This document shows, in pieces, positions 23,476-31,927 of a DNA stretch of 44,311 nucleotides (positions within the stretch are counted from its first letter, which is position 1; every line of letters starts with the position of its first letter). The stretch is taken from contig JAFIGV010000012.1 in assembly GCA_017849575.1 (NCBI GenBank), positions 1 to 44,311 of the forward strand. Reading direction: 5' to 3'. The translations under genes were made by a program, and so were the position numbers. The DNA comes from Flavipsychrobacter sp. GTDB taxonomy: Bacteria > Bacteroidota > Bacteroidia > Chitinophagales > Chitinophagaceae. Below the pieces are notes generated by a model. It was not told the origin of the DNA. It made no database searches and saw only the letters and a list, made by a program, of their open reading frames with translations.

Positions 23476-24972
23476 TTAATGGGTTGCTGTTTTTGCCCAG
23501 CTTTCAAATATTTTCTTGATTCTATTGTCGCTCTCCATAAGCACAATTAGGTATCTTATGATTTCCATATTCTTTTGACAGAAATCACTATTTGGGCGGA
23601 ATCCATACATGTCACCTTGTGTAGCATGATTGTGGACTGGGTCTGCACCGCAGTACTGTTGAAATGCACACTCAGAACAACCTGTCAAAGCTTCATTCGC
23701 CCATAATTGGGCAATTTCTTGGGCTTTTTTACCAAAGAACAAATCATTGTAACTGTCATCTAATGTGCCAAGCTTAAATGTGTAATCTTTTTGTTCTGCC
23801 AACATTCTACTTTCGTCTGTGGCATATACTCCACCATCATAATTGAAAACAACTACACCGTTTATAAGACCTGCTGGAGATTGAAGGTCAACAAAGCCAA
23901 CATTAAAAGGAGTGAGAATTTTGGTTAAAAATATTTTAGCCAAATCTTCTGTGAAATAGTGACCGCTGAAATTGTATTCCAAAATTCGGTCAAGTGCTTT
24001 TTTATAAAAAGTCAGGAATTTTTCAGTTTCATATTTTGACTTATCAGTTCTTAGGGCGAAGCCATAAGGACTGATATTTCTTAAAAATATTCCTTGAAAC
24101 CCTAAATTAAAATATTCATCTATGATCTCAACCGGATAAGCTAATGATAACTTTGTCGTTGTCATAAGAGCGGAAACTCTATCATGTCCTAAAATTTTTC
24201 TTGAAAGTTCAATTCCTTTGATTGCTAATTCGTAACTACTTGCATGAGGCTTATGTCTATTCTTGTCATGAACATATTTAGGTCCATCTAATGAGGTGGA
24301 TATTAGGATTTCATGTTCTTTACAATATTCTAATATTTCTTCATTGATTAGTGCTAAGTTGGTGCAGATTACTTTAGTTAAACCTTTACCAACTTCGTCT
24401 GCAATTCTTTCGGCTTTTTCTACTGCATATTTTATGTTGTCAAATGCTAAAAGTGCTTCTCCACCTTGAAACTCCATAGTAACATGCGGGTTGGGCGATT
24501 TGAACATTATTTCTATTCCCTTGTCAATATTAGCAATTGACATATCATATAAGTCTCTATTTTGAGTAACTCGTGATACTTGGCAATAATGGCAAGTATG
24601 TTCGCATCTTAAAGAGATAACGAATATGTGTAATCCTGTAAAGTAGTTTAGAAATAGTTTTTTAGTCCGATAGCGTGTCGCAAGAACATCAATTAGGGGA
24701 GGAATTGGTTCTTCTGAAATGAAAAAGTTTGCAATTAGATCACCATATAGTTCAGCATCTTTTTCTTTATCGAGTTGGCGTTTTACAATTCTTTCAAATG
24801 TTCCATTTGATAACGTCAAATAGTCCCCAACTTCGTTGACGATTATTTCTTTTTCATCTGTTATTCGGTGGAAACGAAAAGGAAGTAAATAATATTGACT
24901 TTTTTCGTTTAAATCGAATTGGTCAATTTCTCTGAATTTTCTTGATTTTCTGTCTGGTTTTGCATCAATCAT
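23476..24972 (-). CDS. hxsB: His-Xaa-Ser system radical SAM maturase HxsB
   Basis: The 498-residue radical SAM/SPASM maturase has CEHTCHYC (Cys123, 127, 130) and the Gly-rich FQGGEALLA for SAM binding. The SPASM-like C-terminus has CSECAFQQYCGADP and a later Cys in SDFCQKN, fitting auxiliary Fe-S clusters. SPASM enzymes commonly form carbon-carbon or thioether bonds in ribosomal peptides. It overlaps hxsD by 8 bases and is followed directly by hxsC. Confidence 0.9.
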   Translation of the reverse strand: MIDAKPDRKSRKFREIDQFDLNEKSQYYLLPFRFHRITDEKEIIVNEVGDYLTLSNGTFERIVKRQLDKEKDAELYGDLIANFFISEEPIPPLIDVLATRYRTKKLFLNYFTGLHIFVISLRCEHTCHYCQVSRVTQNRDLYDMSIANIDKGIEIMFKSPNPHVTMEFQGGEALLAFDNIKYAVEKAERIADEVGKGLTKVICTNLALINEEILEYCKEHEILISTSLDGPKYVHDKNRHKPHASSYELAIKGIELSRKILGHDRVSALMTTTKLSLAYPVEIIDEYFNLGFQGIFLRNISPYGFALRTDKSKYETEKFLTFYKKALDRILEYNFSGHYFTEDLAKIFLTKILTPFNVGFVDLQSPAGLINGVVVFNYDGGVYATDESRMLAEQKDYTFKLGTLDDSYNDLFFGKKAQEIAQLWANEALTGCSECAFQQYCGADPVHNHATQGDMYGFRPNSDFCQKNMEIIRYLIVLMESDNRIKKIFESWAKTATH

Positions 24973-25354
24973 TCTTTAACTGATTTACATTAAAACCTAC
25001 AGGGTCTGACACGTCACCAGGAGGTAACTCGTCAAATTCTCCGTTTGAAAATGCTTTTGCAATTAATAAATCTCTGACATTCTGCGTTTCTTTTGTAACA
25101 ATGTCACGCAGGTTGAAATCAACCAAGTCTCTTTCAAGCTTCAACAATAGGTTTTCCTGTTCTTGTTGTGACAGCCGGTTAGTTGAAATTGGTTTTACAG
25201 AAACTCTAAAAGTATTGCTGTCCGCAAATGAAACATTCGTATGGAATTTGTCTCCATACCAATAAAGGCATTTGAAAATACTATCTTTTGAAAACAAAGA
25301 AGTGTCTGCAAAAACAATTATTTCATTGTCTTTGATTTCATTCTGGAATGGCAT
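24965..25354 (-). CDS. hxsD: His-Xaa-Ser system protein HxsD
   Basis: The 129-residue protein carries the family signature near residues 95-118, LVDFNLRDIVTKETQNVRDLL, a version of the LLNDYxLRE motif that defines HxsD. Its role is not known to me; small proteins in such loci often help recognise the precursor. It lies 11 bp downstream of hxsA and overlaps hxsB. Confidence 0.85.
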   Translation of the reverse strand: MPFQNEIKDNEIIVFADTSLFSKDSIFKCLYWYGDKFHTNVSFADSNTFRVSVKPISTNRLSQQEQENLLLKLERDLVDFNLRDIVTKETQNVRDLLIAKAFSNGEFDELPPGDVSDPVGFNVNQLKND

Positions 25355-25365
25355 AACAGAATGAT

Positions 25366-25677
25366 TTATGCAAACATTGCTCCTGACCTATGGGAATAGT
25401 GGGAACTATGAGAACTGTGACTACTATGTGAAGAATGTGAACGGTGTTGAGCCACAAATTGGCTGTTCTCAGGGTTGTTAGGGTTCAACTTAAGAACTGG
25501 CATCGGTTTAACCTTGCCGATTTCTTTAACCTGAATTGTTTTACTGTCAAGATTGTCAACTTGAGCAGGATTCGAAGCGGTCGTTTCAACACCTGTCAAG
25601 GCGGCAAAAGCTGCTCCGAAAATTGCGGCTGCCTTCTTCGTCAAGTTGGCAAGACCATTTTTTTTATTGCTGTCCAT
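25366..25677 (-). CDS. hxsA: His-Xaa-Ser repeat precursor peptide HxsA
   Basis: The 103-residue product has a basic N-terminus and an Ala-rich hydrophobic segment (about residues 15-35), a Pro/Asn-rich middle, and then seven consecutive His-Xaa-Ser triplets at residues 78-98: HRS, HSS four times, HYS, HRS. It ends GAMFA. The triplets (bases 25384-25446) are the expected substrate of HxsB/HxsC. The hydrophobic segment suggests export or membrane association of the leader. It is the first gene of the minus-strand hxsADBC operon. Confidence 0.9.
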   Translation of the reverse strand: MDSNKKNGLANLTKKAAAIFGAAFAALTGVETTASNPAQVDNLDSKTIQVKEIGKVKPMPVLKLNPNNPENSQFVAQHRSHSSHSSHSSHSSHYSHRSGAMFA

Positions 25678-25773
25678 ATGATTTAACTTTAACGTGTGAA
25701 AAATAAGGAATTATTTTCAAGGTTGGTTGTCATTTTCCATTTTTTTGTCGGAGCCGTCTTTAGCATGAGGCAC

Positions 25774-25869
25774 AACGCTAAGTGAAATATACGTCAAAGA
25801 TTCAAATGTTTCATTAGTGCGCCTGCCGATGCCCTTCTCGTATATTTCGTGTGGTTCGTCCCGCAGTGT
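25774..25869 (-). repeat. 96-bp direct repeat, copy 1
   Basis: It aligns without gaps to 26600-26695 with about 11 mismatches (about 89% identity by eye), including 30 identical bases in a row at the ESLTYIS segment. On the minus strand both copies read as the same peptide, here inside a gene fragment without a start. Confidence 0.85.
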
Positions 25870-26046
25870 GCCTGCATCATGCTTGCTAAAGTATTATCTG
25901 CGGTAATAAGCCTTTCCATTCCTTCCAATGCCGGCTGGTACCTTAATTCTTCCAAATGAGGCGCCGGGGACGGAAACCATAAAGAAAGGCTAATATTCTT
26001 CAACTTACATGGTGATCATGCCAGTTAAAAACCGGCTTCTATGATT

Positions 26047-26078
26047 TAGATTAAGTCTGCTTCGCAAGACTTAATCTA
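26047..26078. repeat. strong hairpin downstream of the minus-strand membrane gene
   Basis: TAGATTAAGTCT and AGACTTAATCTA are perfect 12-bp arms around an 8-base loop. Neither strand has a T-run after it, so it is not a standard terminator. It could be an mRNA 3' stabiliser or a recombination site. Confidence 0.6.
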
Positions 26079-26092
26079 GTGGGGTCTAACTA

Positions 26093-26542
26093 TTAGTTTT
26101 TATTTTTCAATAATCTTATTGTTAAACTGCCAACAAATGTGGTCAAACAACTTGAAAGCCACAGCCAATAACCAATTCCTATTTTTGTTATAGGATTAGA
26201 ATGTCCTGCTTCGTTTTCAATTATTGTCTGAAATTTCAAAAACGAAATAGAAAATAATACAGCTGACAGACTAAATAGCCAAGCCGATTTTTTATTCCTT
26301 GTCAACAATACCCAACTTATAATCAAAAGTGGATTTGCCAACCAAGCTATTGCTGCACCACCAGTCAACATTGCAAGCCAACCAATTAGCAATGCTTCAA
26401 TTGAAGTCCTGCAACCGTTGTCTGTACAAAAGCAAATGTTGAAAAGTGAAAAAATATAAATCCCAGTCCCGCTAATTAATACAAGTGTCTTTAACTTGGA
26501 TTTTTCCTCAACCAAAATTTGTTCATCGTCTGAAAATGGCAT
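26093..26542 (-). CDS. hypothetical integral membrane protein
   Basis: The 149-residue product (from ATG 26542) has four hydrophobic segments, starting TLVLISGTGIYIFSLFNICF, with a Cys-containing loop CTDNGC and the segment GGAAIAWLANPLLIISWVLL. Similar small membrane proteins occur in Bacteroidota, but I know no function. The frame is open to 26770, and the extra 76 residues run through repeat copy 2, so the longer form may be a chimera created when the gene landed beside the repeat. Confidence 0.6.
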   Translation of the reverse strand: MPFSDDEQILVEEKSKLKTLVLISGTGIYIFSLFNICFCTDNGCRTSIEALLIGWLAMLTGGAAIAWLANPLLIISWVLLTRNKKSAWLFSLSAVLFSISFLKFQTIIENEAGHSNPITKIGIGYWLWLSSCLTTFVGSLTIRLLKNKN

Positions 26543-26599
26543 ATCGAGAAATGTCTTTTTGGCTTCAATTAGTACTAGAGTGTCAAGAAAATTGCCTAC

Positions 26600-26695
26600 A
26601 ATGCTAATTGAAATATACGTCAAAGATTCAAATGTTTCATCAGTGCACCTGCCGACGCCTTTGTCGTATATTTCCTGTCGAACGTCCCGCAGTGT
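26600..26695 (-). repeat. 96-bp direct repeat, copy 2
   Basis: Same orientation as 25774-25869 and 826 bp away, so the pair brackets the membrane-protein gene. On the minus strand it encodes TLRDVRQEIYDKGVGRCTDE and ESLTYISIS in frame with the extended reading frame of 26093-26770. Confidence 0.85.
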
Positions 26696-26832
26696 TGTAG
26701 CCGGATTGCTAAGTGGTAAACTAACTCTCAGCACCCCCTCCTTCTTACAAGTCTCACCTCCGTCGCTCATCGGGTTTTACCATCCGCCTTTTTCTCATTC
26801 CCTACTGCCGAGACAGTAACGATCTGGAAATT

Positions 26833-27327
26833 TCAGTCGGTCTTGTTCAGGCAATAAATCACATTGTTCCGATTGTGCGGGTCTGTTTTGCCCGCAATCA
26901 ATTTGAAGTTGCAGCGCTCCAATAACTTTCTGGAGCGCACATTGTCCTGATGCGTGAAGGCTTCGAGTGTTTGGAGCTGAAGGGTGGTAAAGGCAAAATG
27001 GATGATGGTGAGAACCGCCTGCTTCATGATGCCTCTTCCCTGGTATCCAGGCAAAAGTTCGTAGCCCAATTCGGCATAATGCGCGTCGCGGTCTATGTTC
27101 CAAAGGCAGATGGCACCCGCAAGTTCCTCGCGGGGAAGGGTTTTGATAAGAAAGTAATGACCCTTCTGCCTTACCGTTTCAATGAATTTTTCAACCTCGG
27201 CTACATTTTCAGGCAGGTCACGGTCAATAAACTTGTTGACCGCCGGATGCGTACGGAGCGCGAAAAGCTGTGGGGCATCGGCAAGCTCAGGGCGGACGAG
27301 TTTTATTTGTTCCGTGACTATATCCAT
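26833..27327 (-). CDS. GNAT acetyltransferase (RimJ/RimL type)
   Basis: The 164-residue product has the GNAT fold signatures: IRLVRPE-type start (IKLVRPELADAP), ELGYELLPGYQGRGIMKQAV for acetyl-CoA binding, and the EAFTHQDNVRSRKLLERCNF block typical of RimJ/RimL-like N-acetyltransferases. The acceptor could be a protein N-terminus or a small amine. The start at 27327 (MDIVTEQ) is preferred over 27348. It marks the return to the GC-richer core. Confidence 0.88.
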   Translation of the reverse strand: MDIVTEQIKLVRPELADAPQLFALRTHPAVNKFIDRDLPENVAEVEKFIETVRQKGHYFLIKTLPREELAGAICLWNIDRDAHYAELGYELLPGYQGRGIMKQAVLTIIHFAFTTLQLQTLEAFTHQDNVRSRKLLERCNFKLIAGKTDPHNRNNVIYCLNKTD

Positions 27328-27361
27328 CGTGAATGTTGCACCGCTCACTAAACCCCGGGGT

Positions 27362-27766
27362 TTAGCTATAGGCAGGTTTGCGTTTGCTTTCTTCTTTGCC
27401 GGCGTTCAGCTTTATATAGCAAAAATAAGAGCTGAGCAGCACAGCCAGAAAGATCAGCGGAAAGGCAGTTTGCCCGTTGAAGCCATCCACCGCAAAATGA
27501 CTTACGAAGGCGGAGATGAGGGTAATGCTAAAGCCGGCATAAGCCCAGTCTTTGATGCGTCCTTTGATGAAGGGAAGCACCAGAACCAGCGCACCCACCA
27601 CCTTAAAAACGGTGAGCATGACGCGAAAATAATCGGGGTAGCCAAGATGGCGGATACCTTCTTTGGCAAGTTCGGAATTGCCGGTGAGGGCGGGCATTAC
27701 GCCTTCCATCAAAAATACGAGAATCGTGGTGGTCCAGTAAATGATCCTGACGGTTTTGTTCTTCAT
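27362..27766 (-). CDS. DoxX-like membrane protein
   Basis: The 134-residue, four-helix membrane protein matches the DoxX-like pattern: IIYWTTTILVFLMEGVMPAL, GYPDYFRVMLTVFKVVGALVL, IKDWAYAGFSITLISAFVSH and a final helix ending in a basic tail. The family has no firm biochemical role. ATG 27766 is chosen, since the 21 extra residues upstream are not hydrophobic and not family-like. Confidence 0.82.
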   Translation of the reverse strand: MKNKTVRIIYWTTTILVFLMEGVMPALTGNSELAKEGIRHLGYPDYFRVMLTVFKVVGALVLVLPFIKGRIKDWAYAGFSITLISAFVSHFAVDGFNGQTAFPLIFLAVLLSSYFCYIKLNAGKEESKRKPAYS

Positions 27767-27907
27767 AGCAGCTTGTTTTTTGTACTCACAAAATTGCTGC
27801 TGATTTTCTGTGCAGATGAGGTGGGGCAACGGCTATATGCGGGGGATAATCCGACACGCCGGCCTTCGCCCGAACGGGTTTGCTGAATACGATCTTGTAT
27901 CTGCACG

Positions 27908-28033
27908 TCAGGGCCAGTTAAACCGGAGCAGGTCGGTGATCTGCTCCAGCAGCGATACTGCATACCAAATGGTAAGCGCCAGCAGCACAACCACTCTGCG
28001 CCTGATTATGGCAAATCTTGACGGACTATTCAT
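27908..28033 (-). CDS. possible 41-residue membrane microprotein
   Basis: MNSPSRFAIIRRRVVVLLAL begins a short frame with a basic N-terminus and one hydrophobic helix, then WYAVSLLEQITDLLRFNWP and a stop. TATATTTTC lies just upstream and could be a -7 element. There is no other gene in the gap 27767-28241. It is too short to be certain. Confidence 0.35.
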   Translation of the reverse strand: MNSPSRFAIIRRRVVVLLALTIWYAVSLLEQITDLLRFNWP

Positions 28034-28241
28034 GGCCGAAAATATAATCAGGCAAGATTAGAATCTTCTTAGCGAAGTTTTGGGCTCACCCCCGCTGTTA
28101 ACGAAACGATTACAAATGAACAAAGCTCAGACTATTGATGGAGCCGGTGTTCAATGGCCGCTCCTTATTTTGTGGTTCAGAAAATTAAGGTCATCTTCGC
28201 ATTGCGGTCAAACATTTTTTATTGCTCATCTATGTGCATAC

Positions 28242-28667
28242 ATGCTACAACGACCGACTGTTTTCTGGGCTGACGACGATGCTGAAGACGTTTACATCAT
28301 TAATAAGTGTTTAGAAGTGCTGGGCCATACGGAGAGCTGCTTGTTTTTCAGTAATGGTTTCTCGCTGATTGAAGCTTTAAACACAGTGCCTGTTCCTCCG
28401 GGGCTGATTATCGTAGATCTCAACATGCCCCAGATCAACGGTGCAGAACTTGTGCGTTTGATCAAGTCCGACACAAGGTTTGGCATGGTGCCCGTGGTGG
28501 TCTATTCTACTTCTACCCTGAAATCTGATGTGGACAAATGCCTGCTGAGCGGCGCCTGCAAGTATGTGGTAAAGCCTATGCGCTTCAACGACTGTGTGCG
28601 AGCGGTGGCACACATGCTTACTTTTTCACGGTCTCCCTTGTGTTCCTCATCCAACCCATCGCAGTAA
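28242..28667 (+). CDS. single-domain response regulator (Rcp-like)
   Basis: The 141-residue receiver has the acidic residues ADDDAED near residue 10, phospho-acceptor Asp59 in IIVDLNMPQ and Lys111 in VVKPMRF. It has no output domain. Its long first loop (DDDAEDVYIINKCLE) is typical of Rcp-type regulators that pair with phytochrome-like or PAS kinases. No kinase is adjacent, so it is an orphan. ATG 28242 is preferred over the frame opening at 28080, as the receiver starts here. Confidence 0.85.
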   Translation: MLQRPTVFWADDDAEDVYIINKCLEVLGHTESCLFFSNGFSLIEALNTVPVPPGLIIVDLNMPQINGAELVRLIKSDTRFGMVPVVVYSTSTLKSDVDKCLLSGACKYVVKPMRFNDCVRAVAHMLTFSRSPLCSSSNPSQ

Positions 28668-28718
28668 GCATGGGATTTTTCCTGATGATCCTTTATTTTC
28701 AGGGTAAAATTTTTCAGG

Positions 28719-29552
28719 ATGTCGAAGGGGAAACATGGGGTTTGTCCCAATTGCGGATACTCCGCTTCGCACAATTATTGCGCAGAATGTGGCCAGCCCA
28801 CACATCTCCACGATGATACCTTTGCTGGCCTCATCGGCCATTTTTTCGGACACTATTTCCATTTCGAGTCGCGCTTCTGGCGCACCCTTTCGGTACTGAT
28901 GGCCCAGCCCGGCGCGCTTACCGTGGCCTACGAAAAAAAACAAAGAGCCCGATATATTGATCCTATTTCGTTATTCATCTTCATCAGCATTTCTGTCTTT
29001 TTACTGATTTATATTTTCACTGCGGTCTATGGTCATTTTCAAGCGCCGGCTGCCGCTCCGCTCATTGTGGTTCCCGAAAGTCCCGCCGTTCCGGACATGT
29101 CGCATATGGGTTTCTGGCAGCGTGCCTGGCATGTTTATCTTACCGATCAGTTGGGCGATCCGATTTGGGAAAAGATAGATGCTTCGGCCTTAAAAATCTT
29201 TCTGTTTACCAGTTTGTTTTTTGTCTTTCTGCTGCGCCTGATGTACTTCCGCCGCAAGGAAATATCATTGGCCGCTCATACCATTTTTGCCTTGCATTTT
29301 TTGTCTTTCTGGTATCTCACGCTGATACCTGCGGCCATCACGCCCGATAGTTGGTTTGGCCCTACCATTTTGCTTTCCTGTGGCGCTGCCGCCATCTATC
29401 TTGTGGCGGCACTCCGGAGGGTGTACGGTACGCGTTTCTTTCCGGCGGTTTTCAGGGCGTTTACTATGTTCTTTTTATTTCTGCTGCTCATCCTCACCAC
29501 CACGGCCCTGCTCTTTTCGGTGTTGGCTAATATGCAGTACGCTCCTCACTAA
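28719..29552 (+). CDS. DUF3667-type zinc-ribbon membrane protein
   Basis: The 277-residue product begins with a zinc ribbon (CPNCG...CAECGQ, residues 9-25), followed by the amphipathic GLIGHFFGHYFHFESRFWRTL and RARYIDPISLFIFIS, the signature order of DUF3667 proteins. About four to five membrane helices follow. The function is unknown. It starts 51 bp after the response regulator. Confidence 0.85.
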   Translation: MSKGKHGVCPNCGYSASHNYCAECGQPTHLHDDTFAGLIGHFFGHYFHFESRFWRTLSVLMAQPGALTVAYEKKQRARYIDPISLFIFISISVFLLIYIFTAVYGHFQAPAAAPLIVVPESPAVPDMSHMGFWQRAWHVYLTDQLGDPIWEKIDASALKIFLFTSLFFVFLLRLMYFRRKEISLAAHTIFALHFLSFWYLTLIPAAITPDSWFGPTILLSCGAAAIYLVAALRRVYGTRFFPAVFRAFTMFFLFLLLILTTTALLFSVLANMQYAPH

Positions 29553-29578
29553 AAAAAAGGCCGCCCTGAGGCAGCCTT
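29551..29578 (-). terminator. terminator of the T9SS gene at 29602
   Basis: AAGGC-C-GCC and GGC-A-GCCTT form a stem with one mismatch and a CTGA loop. On the minus strand it is followed by eight T. It may also serve the convergent DUF3667 gene. Confidence 0.75.
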
Positions 29579-29601
29579 GAGGTTTTCTGTTGCGGTTTGT
29601 C

Positions 29602-30756
29602 TTATCGAACAATGATGAACTCTCCCCCCTGCGCACTGCCGTTTTTAAATACGGTCAGGGTATATACGCCGGGCGTAAGTTCGCTCAGGTTCAGTTCTGC
29701 TTTGCCGGCGGTAAGCGTGCCGGTTTTCAGCGTTTGTCCGTTGAGGGCAGTCATGGAATAGGTCCAGGTGTGGTTTTGGCTCAGGCCGCTGATGTGGAGT
29801 GTGCCGTTGGTAACGGGGTTAGGATAGGCATTGTATTCGAAGCGGGGCTGAACAGCAGACACGCTATTGGTGCCCGCGGCGAGCCGGGTGCGGCTTACCT
29901 GCCCGTCGGTTACGGCAGTAAAGGTGCTATCCGAAAATGTAAGATCAAGCAGGGCTGTCATTTCCCCATCGCGAATGAATAGGTTCTGGAAACGTGTAGT
30001 AACCTGACCCTGAGTAACGCCAAAGGCAGAGAGCAGGGTGGGCGAGGCAGGCGCGCCACCGAGGTAAAAGCTGTCTCTTACGTATTCGCGGTGCTGTACC
30101 GCAAGCACGTTCATGTAGCCCGAGGTCATACCATTTCCATCCGTTATGCGCATCTGTCCCCAGCCCTTCACAGTATCGCGGGTTTCTTTATGGGTGCGGC
30201 GTTCGCCGGGAGTGTTGTTCATACTGGCCATGGTTACCGTCAGGTTCAGGTGCGTCACGGCATCATAACTACTGCTCCAGTGAGTGCCATTGGTCATGGG
30301 GTACATTCTGTCTTTTCCCGGTGCGGAGTAGATTACATCCTGCGCAGGAAACACCAGGCTATCCATATTGCTGCCGGTCACCGAGGCCAGAGAGTAGGCC
30401 TGTCGCGCAATCTTCTCTCCATATTCGTAGAAGCCACTGTTGTCTTTCGACCAGTAAAGTTCTGCTCCGTATCCCAAGGTGCCATTCAGCGTATAGGAGA
30501 TGGTTCTTTTATAGGTTGCCGACGGGAAGGTGGTACTTGTGGTTGCCACATCGGTAGTGATGAATGTGCCGGGTGCATAGGTAGCAGAAGAAAGATCCCA
30601 CATACCATTGGTAGTCGCTGCAGCGCTGGCATTGGATACGTCTGCGACGGTATCCGGTGGCATCCAGCTATTGAGCGACGATCCCTGAATAGTTATCTGT
30701 GCCCATGCACCGACGGGCAGCAGCAACAAACCAACGAGTAACTGTTTGCAATTCAT
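29602..30756 (-). CDS. secreted protein with T9SS sorting domain
   Basis: The 384-residue product has a signal peptide (MNCKQLLVGLLLLPVGAWA, cut before Q). A beta-rich body of unknown type contains SSLNSWMPPDTVADVS near the start. A type A Por sorting domain begins at YNAYPNPVTNGTLHISG and ends GVYTLTVFKNGSAQ plus a short hydrophobic tail. It should be exported by type IX secretion. The start at 30756 fits the signal peptide better than 30801. Confidence 0.85.
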   Translation of the reverse strand: MNCKQLLVGLLLLPVGAWAQITIQGSSLNSWMPPDTVADVSNASAAATTNGMWDLSSATYAPGTFITTDVATTSTTFPSATYKRTISYTLNGTLGYGAELYWSKDNSGFYEYGEKIARQAYSLASVTGSNMDSLVFPAQDVIYSAPGKDRMYPMTNGTHWSSSYDAVTHLNLTVTMASMNNTPGERRTHKETRDTVKGWGQMRITDGNGMTSGYMNVLAVQHREYVRDSFYLGGAPASPTLLSAFGVTQGQVTTRFQNLFIRDGEMTALLDLTFSDSTFTAVTDGQVSRTRLAAGTNSVSAVQPRFEYNAYPNPVTNGTLHISGLSQNHTWTYSMTALNGQTLKTGTLTAGKAELNLSELTPGVYTLTVFKNGSAQGGEFIIVR

Positions 30757-30863
30757 GTTAGCTAATTTTTTATTGAAGACAAGATAAGTCGGTTTAGGCA
30801 AAAGATATAATGTTTATGGAAATGTTTTTTTGAATGTTCTTTACTTGCTGAAATTCCTGCAGG

Positions 30864-31787
30864 CTAATATTGTTCAAACCAGTGGAACTTATTTTGAATG
30901 ATATTGTCTTTTTCTGCTTTGAGGTACGTGAGGTAAGCTGCTGCTGCTGCTGAAAAGCGCTTGTTTTTGAGCCAGACAAGATGCCAGTGCGTCTTTAATG
31001 GGAATTTTTTCATGGGAATGATCTGGAGTTCTCCATTGCTGAGTTCATTCTTGATTCCGATCAGGGGCATAACGGATGCGCCAAGACCCGCTATGAGGGC
31101 TTGTTTTACGGCTTCGTTAGAGGTGAGTTCCAGTTTTTTCAACACCGGAATTTTATGTTTCTGGATAAATGATTCCATAGCCATGCGGGTCGCCGATCCT
31201 GCTTCGCGATACACCAGCGGCAGCCGTTGAAAAATGGACTGATCAATGATTTCCTGCTCCGACGCCAACTGCCGGTTGGCAACCAAAAACAACTTATTCT
31301 GCATCAGGCGCACATAGTTGATCGCCAGTGTATCGGGCAATACAGAGACCAGCGAAAAATCAACTTCATTGCTTTCGAGGCTTTCAATCACCTTTGCCCG
31401 GTTGGTTACATCCATCAGCAGGTCAATGCCCGGATGCAGCCGCAGAAAATCTGAAAGAAAGTACGGCATTACATACTTTCCCGTAGATACAACGGAGAGT
31501 TTCAGCCTGCCGGTCAGCTCGCCCTTGTGCGCCTGCGATTGATAATTGAGCGTGTTCACTCCTTCCAGAATCTGTTCCGCCGTAGCGGCGATCTCTCGCC
31601 CGAAGTCAGTAATGTACAATTGCCGCCCTACAACTTCGGTAAGCGGTATGTCAAACTGGTTCTGAAAATTTCTGAGTTGTATGGATACAGCCGGCTGAGT
31701 CAGGTGCAGTTCTTCTGCCGCTTTGGTGATACTGCCTACCTGCGTCACCTTCAAAAATATCTTCAGTTGGTTCAGTGTATAATTCAT
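30864..31787 (-). CDS. LysR-family transcriptional regulator
   Basis: The 307-residue product has an N-terminal winged HTH (LNQLKIFLKVTQVGSITKAA, LTQPAVSIQLRNFQ) and a periplasmic-binding-protein-like effector half (LKLSVVSTGKYVMPYFLSDF). The HTH and the start of the effector region resemble the CbbR/CysB-type branch. It is divergent from the PurK-like/icd operon across 140 bp. LysR proteins usually control the divergent genes, so that operon is its likely target. The ligand is unknown. Confidence 0.92.
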   Translation of the reverse strand: MNYTLNQLKIFLKVTQVGSITKAAEELHLTQPAVSIQLRNFQNQFDIPLTEVVGRQLYITDFGREIAATAEQILEGVNTLNYQSQAHKGELTGRLKLSVVSTGKYVMPYFLSDFLRLHPGIDLLMDVTNRAKVIESLESNEVDFSLVSVLPDTLAINYVRLMQNKLFLVANRQLASEQEIIDQSIFQRLPLVYREAGSATRMAMESFIQKHKIPVLKKLELTSNEAVKQALIAGLGASVMPLIGIKNELSNGELQIIPMKKFPLKTHWHLVWLKNKRFSAAAAAYLTYLKAEKDNIIQNKFHWFEQY

Positions 31788-31927
31788 TCAAATCACGTTG
31801 GTGTTTAAGAGTTGTTTTTTAGAATCATAAAATACGTTAATGGTAATCATGCTAAAGTTAAATGAAAATAAATGAAACGGCCATCAGACATTTGTGCGGT
31901 CACGGTAAAAGAAAAAATAAAAGAGCC

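Larger units (their letters stand above)
25678..26092. other. intergenic region without an intact gene
   Basis: The 415 bp upstream of hxsA hold repeat copy 1 (25774-25869), a minus-strand coding relic around it (TLRDEPHEIYEKGIGRRTNE continuing to a stop near 25719, with no start codon), and a strong hairpin at 26047-26078. No complete gene or confident promoter was found. Confidence 0.6.

Noticed and set aside
25380-25450. Short tandem DNA repeat as a CRISPR or satellite
   Set aside because: It is the codon-level repeat of the His-Xaa-Ser triplets in hxsA, without spacers.
25794-26003. 69-residue minus-strand frame over repeat copy 1
   Set aside because: It reads the repeat in a different frame from the one conserved between the two copies.
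20036-26770. A complete integron
   Set aside because: No tyrosine recombinase integrase is in the window and only one dyad fits the attC core boxes, so only resemblance is claimed.
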